From Variovorax sp. V93 (GTDB lineage: Bacteria > Pseudomonadota > Gammaproteobacteria > Burkholderiales > Burkholderiaceae_C): 64,000 nucleotides of DNA. Shown piece after piece: positions 1 to 9,058 of this stretch. The stretch spans positions 1,116,001-1,180,000 of the forward strand of contig NZ_AP028669.1 in NCBI RefSeq assembly GCF_041154485.1. Direction: 5' to 3'. The stretch's first letter is position 1. Each line of letters starts with the position of its first letter. The notes under the pieces are model-generated. The model was not told where the DNA came from. It saw only the letters and a program-made list of their open reading frames with translations, and ran no database searches. The translations under genes were made by a program, and so were the position numbers.

Positions 1-191
1 TCGAAACCGACTTCAGTGGAGGCATGGTGCGTGACAACCCGCAGGTGAACGCGATGGTGGCGGGTTTCACCGCGCTTGGGCGCGCAGGCCAGCCCGACGA
101 TATCGGCGGAGTGATCGCGGGCTTGCTGGGGGAGGGCAATCGCTGGGTGAATGCCCAGCGCATCGAAGCATCCGGAGGGATGCTGGTCTGA
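1..191 (+). CDS. Short-chain dehydrogenase/reductase, 3' end only
   Basis: Only the last 62 codons lie in the window; the frame runs from base 3 to a TGA at 189-191. The tail contains GRAGQPDDIGGVIAGLL followed by RWVNAQRIEASGG, which matches the C-terminal block of classical short-chain dehydrogenases: the GRxGxPxDI turn, then the strand that closes the Rossmann fold. Members are cytosolic NAD(P)-dependent oxidoreductases. The cofactor glycine motif and the Ser-Tyr-Lys catalytic residues are upstream of the window, so neither substrate nor cofactor preference can be read. The next gene lies on the opposite strand and converges with this one across a 28-base gap. Confidence 0.85.
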   Translation, partial: ETDFSGGMVRDNPQVNAMVAGFTALGRAGQPDDIGGVIAGLLGEGNRWVNAQRIEASGGMLV

Positions 192-219
192 GCGTGCGGC
201 GCACCCGGCAGGTTGGGGT

Positions 220-474
220 TCAGCTCTTCTCGAGCTCGCTCACTTGCAGAGACAGGTCGAACAGCTTCGACTTGCTCGCGTAATAGCGGTCGAGCCGCCA
301 TTCCTTCAGGATGTCCATGGCGAGCTCGAAGCTCTTGTAGTCGAGGCTGTAGAGCCTGACCAGCTCGAAGCTGCGTTCGGATTCGAGCGCCAACACGAGC
401 TGCGCCAGGATCTTGGCCGACTCGTTGGCCGGGTCCGTTTCTATGAATCGGCGAGCGACCTTGATGGCATTCAT
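220..474 (-). CDS. Small conserved hypothetical protein (84 aa)
   Basis: I do not recognise a named family. The protein starts MNAIKVARRFIE and is predicted almost entirely helical, with alternating charged and leucine positions (SAKILAQLVLALES, FELAMDILKEWRL). It has no signal peptide, membrane segment or cysteine, so it is probably a small cytosolic helical protein. The start at 474 is chosen because a purine-rich CGAGGAAC sits about 8-12 bases upstream; the frame is open 26 codons further, but that extension is low-complexity and has no ribosome-binding site. It is followed convergently by the dehydrogenase tail. Function unknown. Confidence 0.6.
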   Translation of the reverse strand: MNAIKVARRFIETDPANESAKILAQLVLALESERSFELVRLYSLDYKSFELAMDILKEWRLDRYYASKSKLFDLSLQVSELEKS

Positions 475-638
475 GGGATAGTGTTCCTCGGTAGGCAGAG
501 ACCGAGAACTATAGCTAGCACGCCCTCGTGCTTTATGACAGTCGTGTGACAAGCGAGGGTCATTGCCCTTGACGGGCGTGGTGCACGCGTCCGCCGCCGC
601 CCGGTCCGGGCAGCGGGGACGCCGCCGGGCAGCGAGCT

Positions 639-1148
639 TCAGCGTGTCGGCGCCGGCATCGGGGCCGGCATGGGCATCGGCTCCATGGGCGCGATGGGTG
701 CAATGGCCGGTGGCGGAACCCGCGAAGGCGCGGGCATCGGCGCCGGCATCGCAGCAGCGGGCGCCGGCATGACGACGGTGGTGACCGATTCGCGGATCAC
801 GCCGCCGCCCATCACGCTGCCATCCACATTGCCGCGGGTGTTGCCGCTGCCGCCCATCACGCGGGCCTCGCAGTCCGCGCGATCGGCCGGTGGCTGGAGT
901 CCGCAGCGCGCGAGGGCATTGCGCTGGTAGTCGGGTGCGCTGGTCAAGCCGCCGCGCGCAGCTTCCTGACGCGCGGCGCCGGCCTCGCGGATGCAGGCCG
1001 CGCGGTCCTGCTGGTTGTGGCCGCAGACCGCGAGTTCCTGCTGGTAGGTGGAGTCGCCGCGGCGCGACTGGGCCGGGGCCGAGGTGGCGGCGGCCAGGCC
1101 GCCCACGGCAATCAGGGCGGCAATCATCGAACGGGTGGTGCTGTTCAT
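639..1148 (-). CDS. Exported cysteine-motif protein with Pro/Met/Ala-rich tail, paralogue 1 (169 aa)
   Basis: An N-terminal Sec signal peptide (MNSTTRSMIAALIAVGGLAA, ending near APAQ) predicts a periplasmic protein. The mature part carries a four-cysteine module: C-x4-QQDRAACIREA, then ARQEA, GLTSAP, and ARC followed by DRADCEAR. It then has DGSVMGGGVIRESVT. The last 50 or so residues are a low-complexity tail of Pro, Ala and Met (repeats of MPAP). The gene downstream of cphA (1229-1636) encodes a clear paralogue that shares all four cysteines and the SVMGGGVIRE motif but lacks the long tail. AAGGAG lies about 8 bases before the ATG. The cysteine spacing suggests two disulfides; function is unknown. 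The gene runs in the same direction as the cyanophycin synthetases and may be co-transcribed with its paralogue. Confidence 0.7.
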   Translation of the reverse strand: MNSTTRSMIAALIAVGGLAAATSAPAQSRRGDSTYQQELAVCGHNQQDRAACIREAGAARQEAARGGLTSAPDYQRNALARCGLQPPADRADCEARVMGGSGNTRGNVDGSVMGGGVIRESVTTVVMPAPAAAMPAPMPAPSRVPPPAIAPIAPMEPMPMPAPMPAPTR

Positions 1149-1228
1149 GGGGTGCTCCTTGGAGTGACCTGAGACATGAAACTGTTGGACGGGGTGGGCC
1201 GCCTCGGGTTCCGCGCGGCCGATGTCCA

Positions 1229-1636
1229 TCAGCGCGTGGGTGCGGCCGGCTGCGCCGGCAGCGGGGTCACTGTTTCGCGGATGACGCCGCCGCCCATCAC
1301 GCTGCCTTCGGTGCTGGTGCGCGCGCCGCCCTGCAGGCGGGCCTCGCAGTCGGCGCGGTCGGCCGCGGGCTGTTCGCGGCAGCGCGCCATCGCGTTGGCG
1401 TCGTAGCGGCCGGGGCTGGCGCTCGTGAGGCCATTGCGCCCCGCTTCCTGGCGCGCAGCGGCAGCCTCGCGCAGGCACGCCGCGCGGTCCTGCTGCACGC
1501 CGTCGCAGGTGGCGCGCTCCTGCTGCGCGCGCGCGGCCGTGCCGGGCGCCTGCGCGAACGATGCGCCTGGCACCAGCAAACCGCTTGCTGCAAGAAGCGC
1601 GGCAGCACAAAGGGTGGAACGAACTGTTGTTGTCAT
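1229..1636 (-). CDS. Exported cysteine-motif protein, paralogue 2 (135 aa)
   Basis: A typical Sec signal peptide (MTTTVRSTLCAAALLAASGL, cleavage probably after SFAQA) is followed by the same module as the 639-1148 gene: C-x3-VQQDRAACLREA, ARQEA, NGLTSA, ARC and DRADCEAR, then GSVMGGGVIRETVT and a short Pro/Ala end. The two proteins align throughout except that this one lacks the MPAP tail, so they look like a tandem duplication. AGGAG is placed about 8 bases before the ATG. It lies 170 bases downstream of cphA in the same direction, so read-through from the cyanophycin operon is possible but not shown. I do not recognise a characterised relative. Confidence 0.7.
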   Translation of the reverse strand: MTTTVRSTLCAAALLAASGLLVPGASFAQAPGTAARAQQERATCDGVQQDRAACLREAAAARQEAGRNGLTSASPGRYDANAMARCREQPAADRADCEARLQGGARTSTEGSVMGGGVIRETVTPLPAQPAAPTR

Positions 1637-1806
1637 CGGGTGCTCCTGGTTAGGGCGCGCCCTCCGAAAGCGCGACCGGACATGCAGTGTGGTCCGGTGC
1701 AGGCCGTGCGGGGTGTGGGACGGCACAGACAGCAGCCCCGGCCGGACTCGCCCCTGCGTGTGGGACGTGTCCGGCATGGGCCGGCGCGCGGCCGGTCCGG
1801 TGCGTG

Positions 1807-4374
1807 TCAGCCCGCCGCGATGCGCTGCGCGAGGTGCGCGAGCGCTTCCTCGACCTGGTCGACCAGGATCAGCGACAGGTCGCCGGGCTGCAGGCGCGCC
1901 AGTGCGGTGTCGATGGCGACGAATTCGCCGCGGATCTCGTCGATGTAGCGCGTGCGCGCCGCGCCCTGCAGGCCCTGGCGCAGCAGCGCCATCACCTCGC
2001 CATCGGCGCGGCCGCGCTGGGCCGCGTCCTGGTACAGGATCACGTCGTCGAAGGCCTGGCCGAGGATGGCGGTCTGGTCGCGGATGTCGGAATCGCGCCG
2101 GTCGCCCGCGCCGCTGATCACCACCGAGCGCTTGTTGGCCGGCATGGTGTCCACGGCCGAGACCAGTGCGCGCATGGCGTCGGTGTTGTGGCCGTAGTCG
2201 GCGATCACGGTGGCGCCGCGGTAGTCCATGACATTGAAGCGCCCCGGCACCCCGGCCGCGTCGTTCATGAAGCTCGCGAGGCCGCTGCGGATGGTGTCCC
2301 AGTCCAGGCCCACGGCCCATGCGGCGGCCACGGCCGCCATCACGTTGTCGACCTGGAAGCCGATGGTGCCGCCGCGCGTGATCGGCACGTCGCGCAGCGC
2401 GATGCGCTCGCGCCAGGAGCCCTCGGCGGCCACCAGCGTGTCCTGGTCCACATAGACGGTGCGCTTGCCCTGCGCGCGGTGCGTGGCCATCACCGGATGC
2501 TGGCGGTCGGCGGTGAAGAAGATCACGTGGCCCGGGCAGCCCGCGGCCATGGCGGCGACGTTGACGTCGGCCGCATTGAGCACTGCATAGCCGTCGGGCG
2601 CGACGTTGCGCACGATCACGCGCTTGAGCACCGCGAGGTCTTCGACGGTGGTGATGTAGTTCAGGCCCAGGTGGTCGCCGCTGCCGATGTTGGTGACCAC
2701 GGCCACCTGGCAACGGTCGAAGCCGAGGCCCTCGCGCAGGATGCCGCCGCGCGCGACTTCGAACACGGCCGCATCCACGTCGGGGTGCATCAGCACGTTG
2801 CGCGCGCTCTTGGGTCCGCTGCAGTCGCCGCTGTCCGTCTGGCGGCCGTCGACGTACACGCCGTCGGTGTTGGTCATGCCGGTGCGCAGGCCGCTCGAGG
2901 CGAGCAGGTGGTTGATGAGGCGCGCCGTGGTGGTCTTGCCGTTGGTGCCGGTGACGGCCACCACCGGGATGCGGCCGTCGTCGCCGTGCGCGAAGAGGGT
3001 GTCCATGACGGCCTCGCCCACCGCGCGGCCGCGGCCGAACGAGGGCGAGATGTGCATGCGCAGGCCGGGCGCGGCATTGACCTCGACCACGCCGCCGTGC
3101 TGTTCCTCGAGCGGGCGCAGCACGTTCTCGCAGACCATGTCGACGCCGCAGATGTGCAGCCCGACCATCTGCGCCGCATCGACCGCGCGCGCGGCCACTT
3201 CGGGGTGCACGGTGTCGGTCACGTCGGTGGCGGTGCCGCCGGTGGACAGGTTGGCGTTGTTGCGCAGCACCACGCGCTGGCCGCGCGCGGGCACGCTGTC
3301 GGGCGTGAGGCCCTGGGCCTCGAGGCGGCCGATGGCAATGTCGTCCAGGCGGATCTTGGTGAGCGAGGTGGCATGGCCTTCGCCGCGGCGCGGGTCGAGG
3401 TTCACTGCCTCCACCAGCTGGCGCACGGAGGCGCTGCCGTCGCCGATCACGTGCGGCGGATCGCGCCGCGCGGCGGCCACGAGGCGGTCGCCCACCACCA
3501 GCAGGCGGAAGTCGAAGCCGGGCAGGAATTTCTCGACCATGACCTCGCCGTACACGGCGGCCGAGTCGTAGGCGGCCGTGAGCTGCTCCTCGGTCGTGAT
3601 GTTGACCGTGACGCCCTTGCCCTGGTTGCCGTCCTGCGGCTTCACCACCACCGGCAGGCCGATGTCCATGGCCGCGGCCCAGCCGTCTTGCGCATCGGAA
3701 ACCGGGCGGCCCAGCGGCACCGGCACGCCGGCGGCGTTGAGCAGCTGCTTGGTGAGTTCCTTGTCCTGCGCGATCGATTCGGCCACGCCGCTGGTGCTGT
3801 CGACCTCGGCCGCCTGGATGCGGCGCTGCTTGGAACCCCAGCCGAACTGCACCAGGCTGCCGCTGGTCAGCCGGCGGTAGGGAATGCCGCGCGCCACGGC
3901 GGCATCGACGATGGAGCCGGTGCTCGGGCCGAGGCGCTCGGACTCGTCGAGGTCGCGCAGCTCGGTGATGGCGGCGGCGGCGTCGAAGGCGGTGTCGGCC
4001 TGCGCGGCCGCGATCAGCTGTTCGGCCAGTTCGATCGCGCGGCGGCCCACGGCCTCTTCGCTGTACTGGAACACGACCTGGTAGACGCCGTCTTCCACGG
4101 TGGGCGAGGTGTGGCCGAAGTTGACTGCGCAGCCGGCCTGGGCCTGCAGCGCCACGGCGGCGTTCTCGAGCACATGCGCCAGTGCCAGCGGCTGGCCCAG
4201 CACCATGGGATGCAGCTCGCCGATGGTGGGAAACCGTGCGCGCAGGCGGGCTTCGAAGCCCGGCAGGCGGCTGATGGCGTTCTCGTCGCCTTCGCAGGCA
4301 ACCACCGCTTCGATGGCGGTGTGGCGGCTCCAGAGGTTGGGGCCGCGCAGGGCGCGGATACGGGTGACTTTCAT
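1807..4374 (-). CDS. cphA: Cyanophycin synthetase, complete two-ligase form (855 aa)
   Basis: CphA polymerises arginine and aspartate into cyanophycin (multi-L-arginyl-poly-L-aspartate) without a ribosome, spending ATP at two sites. The length and layout fit CphA1. The N-terminal domain opens with RIRALRGPNLW. An ATP-grasp module follows, with the glycine-rich loop around K245 (KPQDGNQGKG). A C-terminal Mur-ligase-like module has an intact P-loop, VTGTNGKTTT, with K480; it adds arginine to the aspartate side chain. The protein is cytosolic. It is the second gene of a minus-strand pair, 15 bases after a shorter homologue whose P-loop is destroyed, so this copy should carry the complete reaction. 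No cyanophycinase or isoaspartyl dipeptidase gene is in the window. Confidence 0.93.
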   Translation of the reverse strand: MKVTRIRALRGPNLWSRHTAIEAVVACEGDENAISRLPGFEARLRARFPTIGELHPMVLGQPLALAHVLENAAVALQAQAGCAVNFGHTSPTVEDGVYQVVFQYSEEAVGRRAIELAEQLIAAAQADTAFDAAAAITELRDLDESERLGPSTGSIVDAAVARGIPYRRLTSGSLVQFGWGSKQRRIQAAEVDSTSGVAESIAQDKELTKQLLNAAGVPVPLGRPVSDAQDGWAAAMDIGLPVVVKPQDGNQGKGVTVNITTEEQLTAAYDSAAVYGEVMVEKFLPGFDFRLLVVGDRLVAAARRDPPHVIGDGSASVRQLVEAVNLDPRRGEGHATSLTKIRLDDIAIGRLEAQGLTPDSVPARGQRVVLRNNANLSTGGTATDVTDTVHPEVAARAVDAAQMVGLHICGVDMVCENVLRPLEEQHGGVVEVNAAPGLRMHISPSFGRGRAVGEAVMDTLFAHGDDGRIPVVAVTGTNGKTTTARLINHLLASSGLRTGMTNTDGVYVDGRQTDSGDCSGPKSARNVLMHPDVDAAVFEVARGGILREGLGFDRCQVAVVTNIGSGDHLGLNYITTVEDLAVLKRVIVRNVAPDGYAVLNAADVNVAAMAAGCPGHVIFFTADRQHPVMATHRAQGKRTVYVDQDTLVAAEGSWRERIALRDVPITRGGTIGFQVDNVMAAVAAAWAVGLDWDTIRSGLASFMNDAAGVPGRFNVMDYRGATVIADYGHNTDAMRALVSAVDTMPANKRSVVISGAGDRRDSDIRDQTAILGQAFDDVILYQDAAQRGRADGEVMALLRQGLQGAARTRYIDEIRGEFVAIDTALARLQPGDLSLILVDQVEEALAHLAQRIAAG

Positions 4375-4389
4375 GGGCGGCGGTGCGCT

Positions 4390-6636
4390 TCAGGCGAGTT
4401 GCAGTTGGGGGGACGAGAGCGGCTGGGTCTGCGACAGCTGCAGCGAGGCCAGCGCCGCCTGCAGGTCGGCCTCGAAGGCCTCGACGCCAGCGCCGATGAG
4501 GTTCAGCGGAATGCCCAGCGCCCAGGCCGCGGCCACCGCGGCCAGCAGGCTTTCCAGGCTGACACCCACGTGCGTGGCGCGCCAGACGGTCAGCCGGCCG
4601 AGGCCGGGCAGGAAGGATTCGCTGCTGCCGTTGGCCAGCACCACGCGGTCCTGCCGCACCAGCACGGCCTTGCCGCCGGCGGCCTGGTGCGCGGCGAGCG
4701 CGGCAGCCTGCGGATCGGCCGCATAGAGGATGACGGCGCCGTCGCACAGCGGCGCCAGGCCCGCCACGCGCGGATCGCCCGCGTTCAGCACCGCGGTGCC
4801 TTCGCCCAGCACCACGTCGACCTGCGTGCGCAGCACCTTGACCATCTGGTCGCTCTCGGTGATGTCGTAGTCGGCCAGCGCCTCGGCGCCTTCGAGGTCG
4901 GTCACGATGCCGATCTCGCAGCGGTCGTAGGCCAGGCCGTCGCGCAGGATGGTCTCGGCGCCGTTCTCGATCACCACGGCTTCCACCGCGCGGTTCACCA
5001 GCAGGCGGCGGCCGGCCTCCCAGTTGGCGCTGTCGCGCGCATCGACGCGGCGGCGCTCCAGGAACAGGCCGTCGCGGCAGGCCAGGCCCGTGTGGCGCCC
5101 GCCCAGGTTGATGAGCCAGGCGACCAGGCGCGCGAGCACCGCGGTGTCGCGCGAGCCGGCCACGCCGATCACGGGGATGCGGCCCGGCGCATCGCCCGGG
5201 AACAGGTGGTCGCAGATCGCGCGCCCCACCGGGCGCGGCGAGCCCACGGCCGGCTTCAGGTGCATCAAGAGGCCGGGGCCGGCATTCACTTCGACGATGG
5301 CGCCGCGCTGCGGGCCGAGCGGCTTGCCGATGTCCTGCGCCACCAGGTCGATGCCCGCGATGTCGAGGCCCACCACGCGCGCAGCCAGCACGGCGGCATG
5401 CGCGACTTCAGGGTGGACCTGGTCGGTGCAGTCGTTGGCCATGTTGCCGTTGCGCTGGATCGTGACCACGCGGCCGGCGGCCGGCACCGAGGCGCCGTCG
5501 AGTTCCTGGCGCTTCAGTTCGAGCTGCAGCTTGGCGTCGGTGTCGAGCACGATCAGGTCGAGCGGGTATTCCTCTTCGGCGCCGCGGCGCGGATCGCTGT
5601 TGAGCTGTTTCTCGATCAGCTCGGCGACGGTGCTCTTGCCGTCACCGGTCACGGTGATGATCTCTCCGCGCGCGGCCGCCACCACTTCACCGCCCACCAC
5701 CAGCAGGCGGTGTTCGTGGCCGCGGATGAAGCGCTCGACCATCACGTCGCTGCCTTCGGGCTCGGCCACCGCGAAGGCGGCCATGACTTCCTCGCGGGTC
5801 GTCAGCTCGAGCGAGACGCCGCGCCCGTGGTTGGCATCCGAAGGCTTCACGGCCACCGGCAGGCCGATGTCTTCGGCCGCTTCCCAGGCTTCCTCGGCGC
5901 TGGCCACCACCTGCCCCTCGGGCACCGGCACGCCGCAGCTCGCGAGCAGCGACTTGGTGAGCTCCTTGTCGCTGGCGATCGATTCGCCGATGGCGCTGGT
6001 GTAGTCGGTTTCGGCGGTCCAGATGCGCTGCTGGTTGGCGCCGTAGCCCAGCTGCACCAGGTTGCCGCTGTTGAGACGGATGTGCGGAATGCCGCGGTCG
6101 GTGGCGGCCGACACGATGGCCGCGGTGCTCGGGCCCAGGTAGCAGTCCTCGACCTTGGCCTTGACCGCATCGACCGCCTTCTGCACGTCGGCCGAAGTGA
6201 ACGGGTCGTTGTTGATGGCCGCCATCAGCAGGCGGTGACCCTCGGCCAGCGCCACGCGGGCCACCTGCTCGTCGCGCGCGCGGAACACCATGCGGTAGAC
6301 GCCGTGCTCCGAGGTGCTGCGGGTTTGCCCGAAGCCGGTCGGCATGCCGGCCAGGTTCAGGAGCTCGATCACCACGTGTTCGAGCACGTGGCCCGACCAG
6401 GTGCCTTCGGTCAGCCGCTGGATGAAGCCGCCGCGCTCGCCCACGCCGCAGTGGTGCTCGATGAGCGCCGGCAGCAGGGCCGTGAGCCGGTCGGTGAAGC
6501 CGTCGATCTTGTTGGAAGGGTAGTCCTCCAGCTGGCCCAGGTCGAGCCAGACTTCCAGCACGGGCCGGTAGGTCCAGAGGTTAGGACCGCGCAAATAGTT
6601 GATGCGCAGCAGGCGGATGTCGTCGAAACGGGTCAT
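4390..6636 (-). CDS. Cyanophycin synthetase homologue with degenerate Mur-ligase P-loop (748 aa)
   Basis: The N-terminal RINYLRGPNLW and the ATP-grasp segment (KPSDANHGRGVSLEL) are well conserved with CphA. In the C-terminal Mur-ligase-like module, however, the ATP-binding loop reads GVAGSRDTAVL around residues 491-501: the GTNGKT signature is gone and the lysine position is threonine (T498). The protein is also about 100 residues shorter than its neighbour. This pattern recalls CphA2-type enzymes, which lost the second active site and polymerise beta-Asp-Arg dipeptides, and the cphA/cphA' pair of Cupriavidus; assignment to either is inference. The start is set at MTRFDDIRLLRI because homology begins there; an in-frame ATG 18 codons upstream exists, and neither start has a strong ribosome-binding site. 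It is the first gene of the pair with cphA. Confidence 0.85.
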   Translation of the reverse strand: MTRFDDIRLLRINYLRGPNLWTYRPVLEVWLDLGQLEDYPSNKIDGFTDRLTALLPALIEHHCGVGERGGFIQRLTEGTWSGHVLEHVVIELLNLAGMPTGFGQTRSTSEHGVYRMVFRARDEQVARVALAEGHRLLMAAINNDPFTSADVQKAVDAVKAKVEDCYLGPSTAAIVSAATDRGIPHIRLNSGNLVQLGYGANQQRIWTAETDYTSAIGESIASDKELTKSLLASCGVPVPEGQVVASAEEAWEAAEDIGLPVAVKPSDANHGRGVSLELTTREEVMAAFAVAEPEGSDVMVERFIRGHEHRLLVVGGEVVAAARGEIITVTGDGKSTVAELIEKQLNSDPRRGAEEEYPLDLIVLDTDAKLQLELKRQELDGASVPAAGRVVTIQRNGNMANDCTDQVHPEVAHAAVLAARVVGLDIAGIDLVAQDIGKPLGPQRGAIVEVNAGPGLLMHLKPAVGSPRPVGRAICDHLFPGDAPGRIPVIGVAGSRDTAVLARLVAWLINLGGRHTGLACRDGLFLERRRVDARDSANWEAGRRLLVNRAVEAVVIENGAETILRDGLAYDRCEIGIVTDLEGAEALADYDITESDQMVKVLRTQVDVVLGEGTAVLNAGDPRVAGLAPLCDGAVILYAADPQAAALAAHQAAGGKAVLVRQDRVVLANGSSESFLPGLGRLTVWRATHVGVSLESLLAAVAAAWALGIPLNLIGAGVEAFEADLQAALASLQLSQTQPLSSPQLQLA

Positions 6637-6775
6637 GCAAACGTTCGATGTGCTTTGGCCGAGCACCGCGGCGCCTTCAAGCGCGCCCATGGCAATCGGT
6701 CAGAATCGGCGCCCGACAAAGGACGCCATGGCGCGGTCCCTGAGGCCCGCGACGGGCAAGAGTCAAAGAAACACA
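6637..6775. promoter_or_regulatory. Divergent intergenic region of the cyanophycin locus
   Basis: These 139 bases separate the minus-strand synthetase pair from the plus-strand ABC/DUF1854 pair and must hold promoters for both, unless transcription starts inside a coding region. I can point to no convincing -35/-10 pair. The last part before the ABC start is A-rich (AAGAGTCAAAGAAACACA), consistent with a leader and ribosome-binding zone. Confidence 0.35.
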
Positions 6776-9058
6776 ATGCAACATCACGATCCAGTCGGCA
6801 CCCGGGAGGGCGAAATCGAGACGGCCTCAGACGCGCTGAAAAGCCGGCTCGCAGCCGCGGAAAACGTTCTGGTCACACTGCCGGTTGACCTTGACGATGA
6901 ACTTCTGTTTACCTTTGGGCTCGTGGCCCTCACCGACCGGCGGCTGCTGGCGCTGCAACCGGACGGCCAGTGGTGTGAGTGGACACTATCAGATTCATCG
7001 CTCCGCCTCCATCTGAGCGATCATTCGGGCGTAGGAACGCTCGACCTGGTGGGCGCCGAAGGCCGCCTCGCGCGCTGGCGCTACACGCTGGCCAGCCAGC
7101 CGGCCGCGCTGCGGCTGCTCAAGCTCTTCGGCCAGCGCGAGAACGGCACTGTCGCGGAGGCGACAGCCGAGCCCGATGGCGACGAGCTGGCCTCGCCCGA
7201 CGCCGAGCTCCAGACGCCGCCGTCGACCTGGGTGCTGCTGCGGCTGGGCCGCTTCGCCAAGCCCTACCGCAAGCAGCTGATCGCCGGCTTCCTGCTGACG
7301 CTCGTCTCCACGGCCGCGACGCTGGTGCCGCCCTACCTGACCATCCCGCTGATGGACGACATCCTGATTCCGTTCCAGAACGGGCAGAAGATCGACCCGG
7401 CCCGCGTCGGGCTCTACCTGAGCGGCCTGCTGGGCGCGGCGCTGGTCGGCTGGGGCCTGGGCTGGGCGCGCACCTACCTGCTGGCGCTGGTGTCGGAGCG
7501 CATCGGCGCCGACCTGCGCACCACCACCTACGAGCATCTGCTGACCCTGCCGCTCGACTATTTCGGCGGCAAGCGCACCGGCGACCTGATGGCGCGCATC
7601 GGCTCGGAAACCGACCGCATCAACGTGTTCCTCTCGCTGCATGCGCTCGACTTTGCGAACGACGTGCTGATGATCGTGATGACCGCGGTCATCCTGGTCT
7701 CCATCAATCCGCTGCTGGCCGTGGTCACGCTGGTGCCGCTGCCCTTCATCGCCTGGATGATCCACGTGGTGCGCGACCGGCTGCGCACCGGCTTCGAGAA
7801 GATCGACCGCGTGTGGTCCGAGGTGACCAACGTGCTGGCCGACACCATCCCGGGCATCCGCGTGGTCAAGGCTTTTGCGCAGGAGCGCCGCGAAGCCGAG
7901 CGCTTCCGCGTGGCCAACGCCTACAACCTGCAGGTCAACGACAAGCTCAACCGCACCTGGTCGCTGTTCACGCCCACCGTCTCGCTGCTGACCGAGATCG
8001 GCCTGCTCGTGGTCTGGGGCTTCGGCATCTGGCAGGTGGCGCGCGGCAGCATCACGGTGGGCGTGCTCACGGCCTTCATTGCCTACATCGGCCGCTTCTA
8101 CACGCGGCTCGACTCGATGAGCCGCATCGTCTCGGTCACGCAGAAGGCGGCGGCCGGCGCCAAGCGCATCTTCGACATCCTCGACCACGTGAGCAACGTG
8201 CCCGAGCCCGCCAACCCGGTGAAGATCGAGCGCGTGCAGGGCCGCATCGAGATGAGCGGGCTGGGCTTTCGCTACGGCTCGCGCGCCGTGATCCACGACC
8301 TCGACCTGACCATCGAGCCCGGCGAGATGATCGGCCTCGTGGGCCACAGCGGCTCGGGCAAGAGCACGCTGGTCAACCTGATCTGCCGCTTCTACGACGT
8401 GACCGACGGCGCCATCAAGGTCGACGGCACCGACATCCGCCGCTTCGCCGTGGCCGACTACCGGCGCCATGTCGGGCTGGTGCTGCAGGAGCCGTTTCTC
8501 TTTTTCGGCACCATTGCGCAGAACATCGCCTACGGCAAGCCCGACGCCACGCGCGCCGAAGTGGTGGCCGCCGCGCGGGCCGCGCATGCGCACGACTTCA
8601 TCCTTCGCCTGCCGCACGGCTACGATTCGCTCGTGGGCGAGCGCGGCCAGGGGCTGTCAGGCGGCGAGCGCCAGCGCATCAGCATTGCGCGCGCGCTGCT
8701 CATCGATCCGCGCATCCTGATCCTCGACGAGGCCACTTCGGCGGTGGATACCGAGACCGAGAAGGAAATCCAGAAGGCGCTCGACAACCTCGTGCAGGGC
8801 CGCACCACCATTGCCATCGCGCACCGCCTGTCGACGCTGCGCAAGGCCGACCGGCTGGTGGTCATGGACCGCGGCGAGGTGGTCGAGGTCGGTCCGCACG
8901 ACGACCTGATGGCCAGGCAGGGCGCCTACTGGCGGCTCTACCAGGCGCAGCTGCGCCAGGCCGACGAGGAGGCGAGCGAAGGCGCCGTCGACGAACGCGC
9001 CGGCGCACAGCTGCCGCTGGCCATCAGCCACGCGGCCCACCCGGCCGGAGAAGCATGA
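6776..9058 (+). CDS. Cyanophycin-associated ABC exporter-type transporter, ATPase-permease fusion (760 aa)
   Basis: Domains in order: an N-terminal soluble domain (about residues 1-125) whose FGLVALTDRRLLAL segment looks like a bacterial PH-like fold; a six-helix ABC exporter membrane domain (about 160-450); and an ATP-binding domain with Walker A GHSGSGKST (523-531), signature LSGGERQR (from 627), Walker B ILILDEAT (D651, E652) and switch histidine H683. This is a half-transporter that should dimerise in the inner membrane. Its stop overlaps the start of a DUF1854 gene (ATGA), so the two are translationally coupled. The pair diverges from the two cyanophycin synthetases, an arrangement recurrent in Burkholderiales. 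Substrate unknown; movement of a cyanophycin-derived or storage-related compound is inference. The ATG at 6776 was chosen because the resemblance to the family starts just after it. Confidence 0.85.
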   Translation: MQHHDPVGTREGEIETASDALKSRLAAAENVLVTLPVDLDDELLFTFGLVALTDRRLLALQPDGQWCEWTLSDSSLRLHLSDHSGVGTLDLVGAEGRLARWRYTLASQPAALRLLKLFGQRENGTVAEATAEPDGDELASPDAELQTPPSTWVLLRLGRFAKPYRKQLIAGFLLTLVSTAATLVPPYLTIPLMDDILIPFQNGQKIDPARVGLYLSGLLGAALVGWGLGWARTYLLALVSERIGADLRTTTYEHLLTLPLDYFGGKRTGDLMARIGSETDRINVFLSLHALDFANDVLMIVMTAVILVSINPLLAVVTLVPLPFIAWMIHVVRDRLRTGFEKIDRVWSEVTNVLADTIPGIRVVKAFAQERREAERFRVANAYNLQVNDKLNRTWSLFTPTVSLLTEIGLLVVWGFGIWQVARGSITVGVLTAFIAYIGRFYTRLDSMSRIVSVTQKAAAGAKRIFDILDHVSNVPEPANPVKIERVQGRIEMSGLGFRYGSRAVIHDLDLTIEPGEMIGLVGHSGSGKSTLVNLICRFYDVTDGAIKVDGTDIRRFAVADYRRHVGLVLQEPFLFFGTIAQNIAYGKPDATRAEVVAAARAAHAHDFILRLPHGYDSLVGERGQGLSGGERQRISIARALLIDPRILILDEATSAVDTETEKEIQKALDNLVQGRTTIAIAHRLSTLRKADRLVVMDRGEVVEVGPHDDLMARQGAYWRLYQAQLRQADEEASEGAVDERAGAQLPLAISHAAHPAGEA

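Noticed and set aside
1229..4747. A 1172-codon minus-strand frame covering the cphA pair
   Set aside because: Arg-rich frame-shifted reading of cphA. Only its last 135 codons, with their own signal peptide and ribosome-binding site, are real.
1687..6888. A 1733-codon open frame on the plus strand, antisense to both cyanophycin synthetases
   Set aside because: It is rich in His, Ala, Val, Asp and Gly with no domain or ribosome-binding site. Stop codons are rare on the opposite strand of GC-rich genes; the minus-strand frames have clear CphA motifs.
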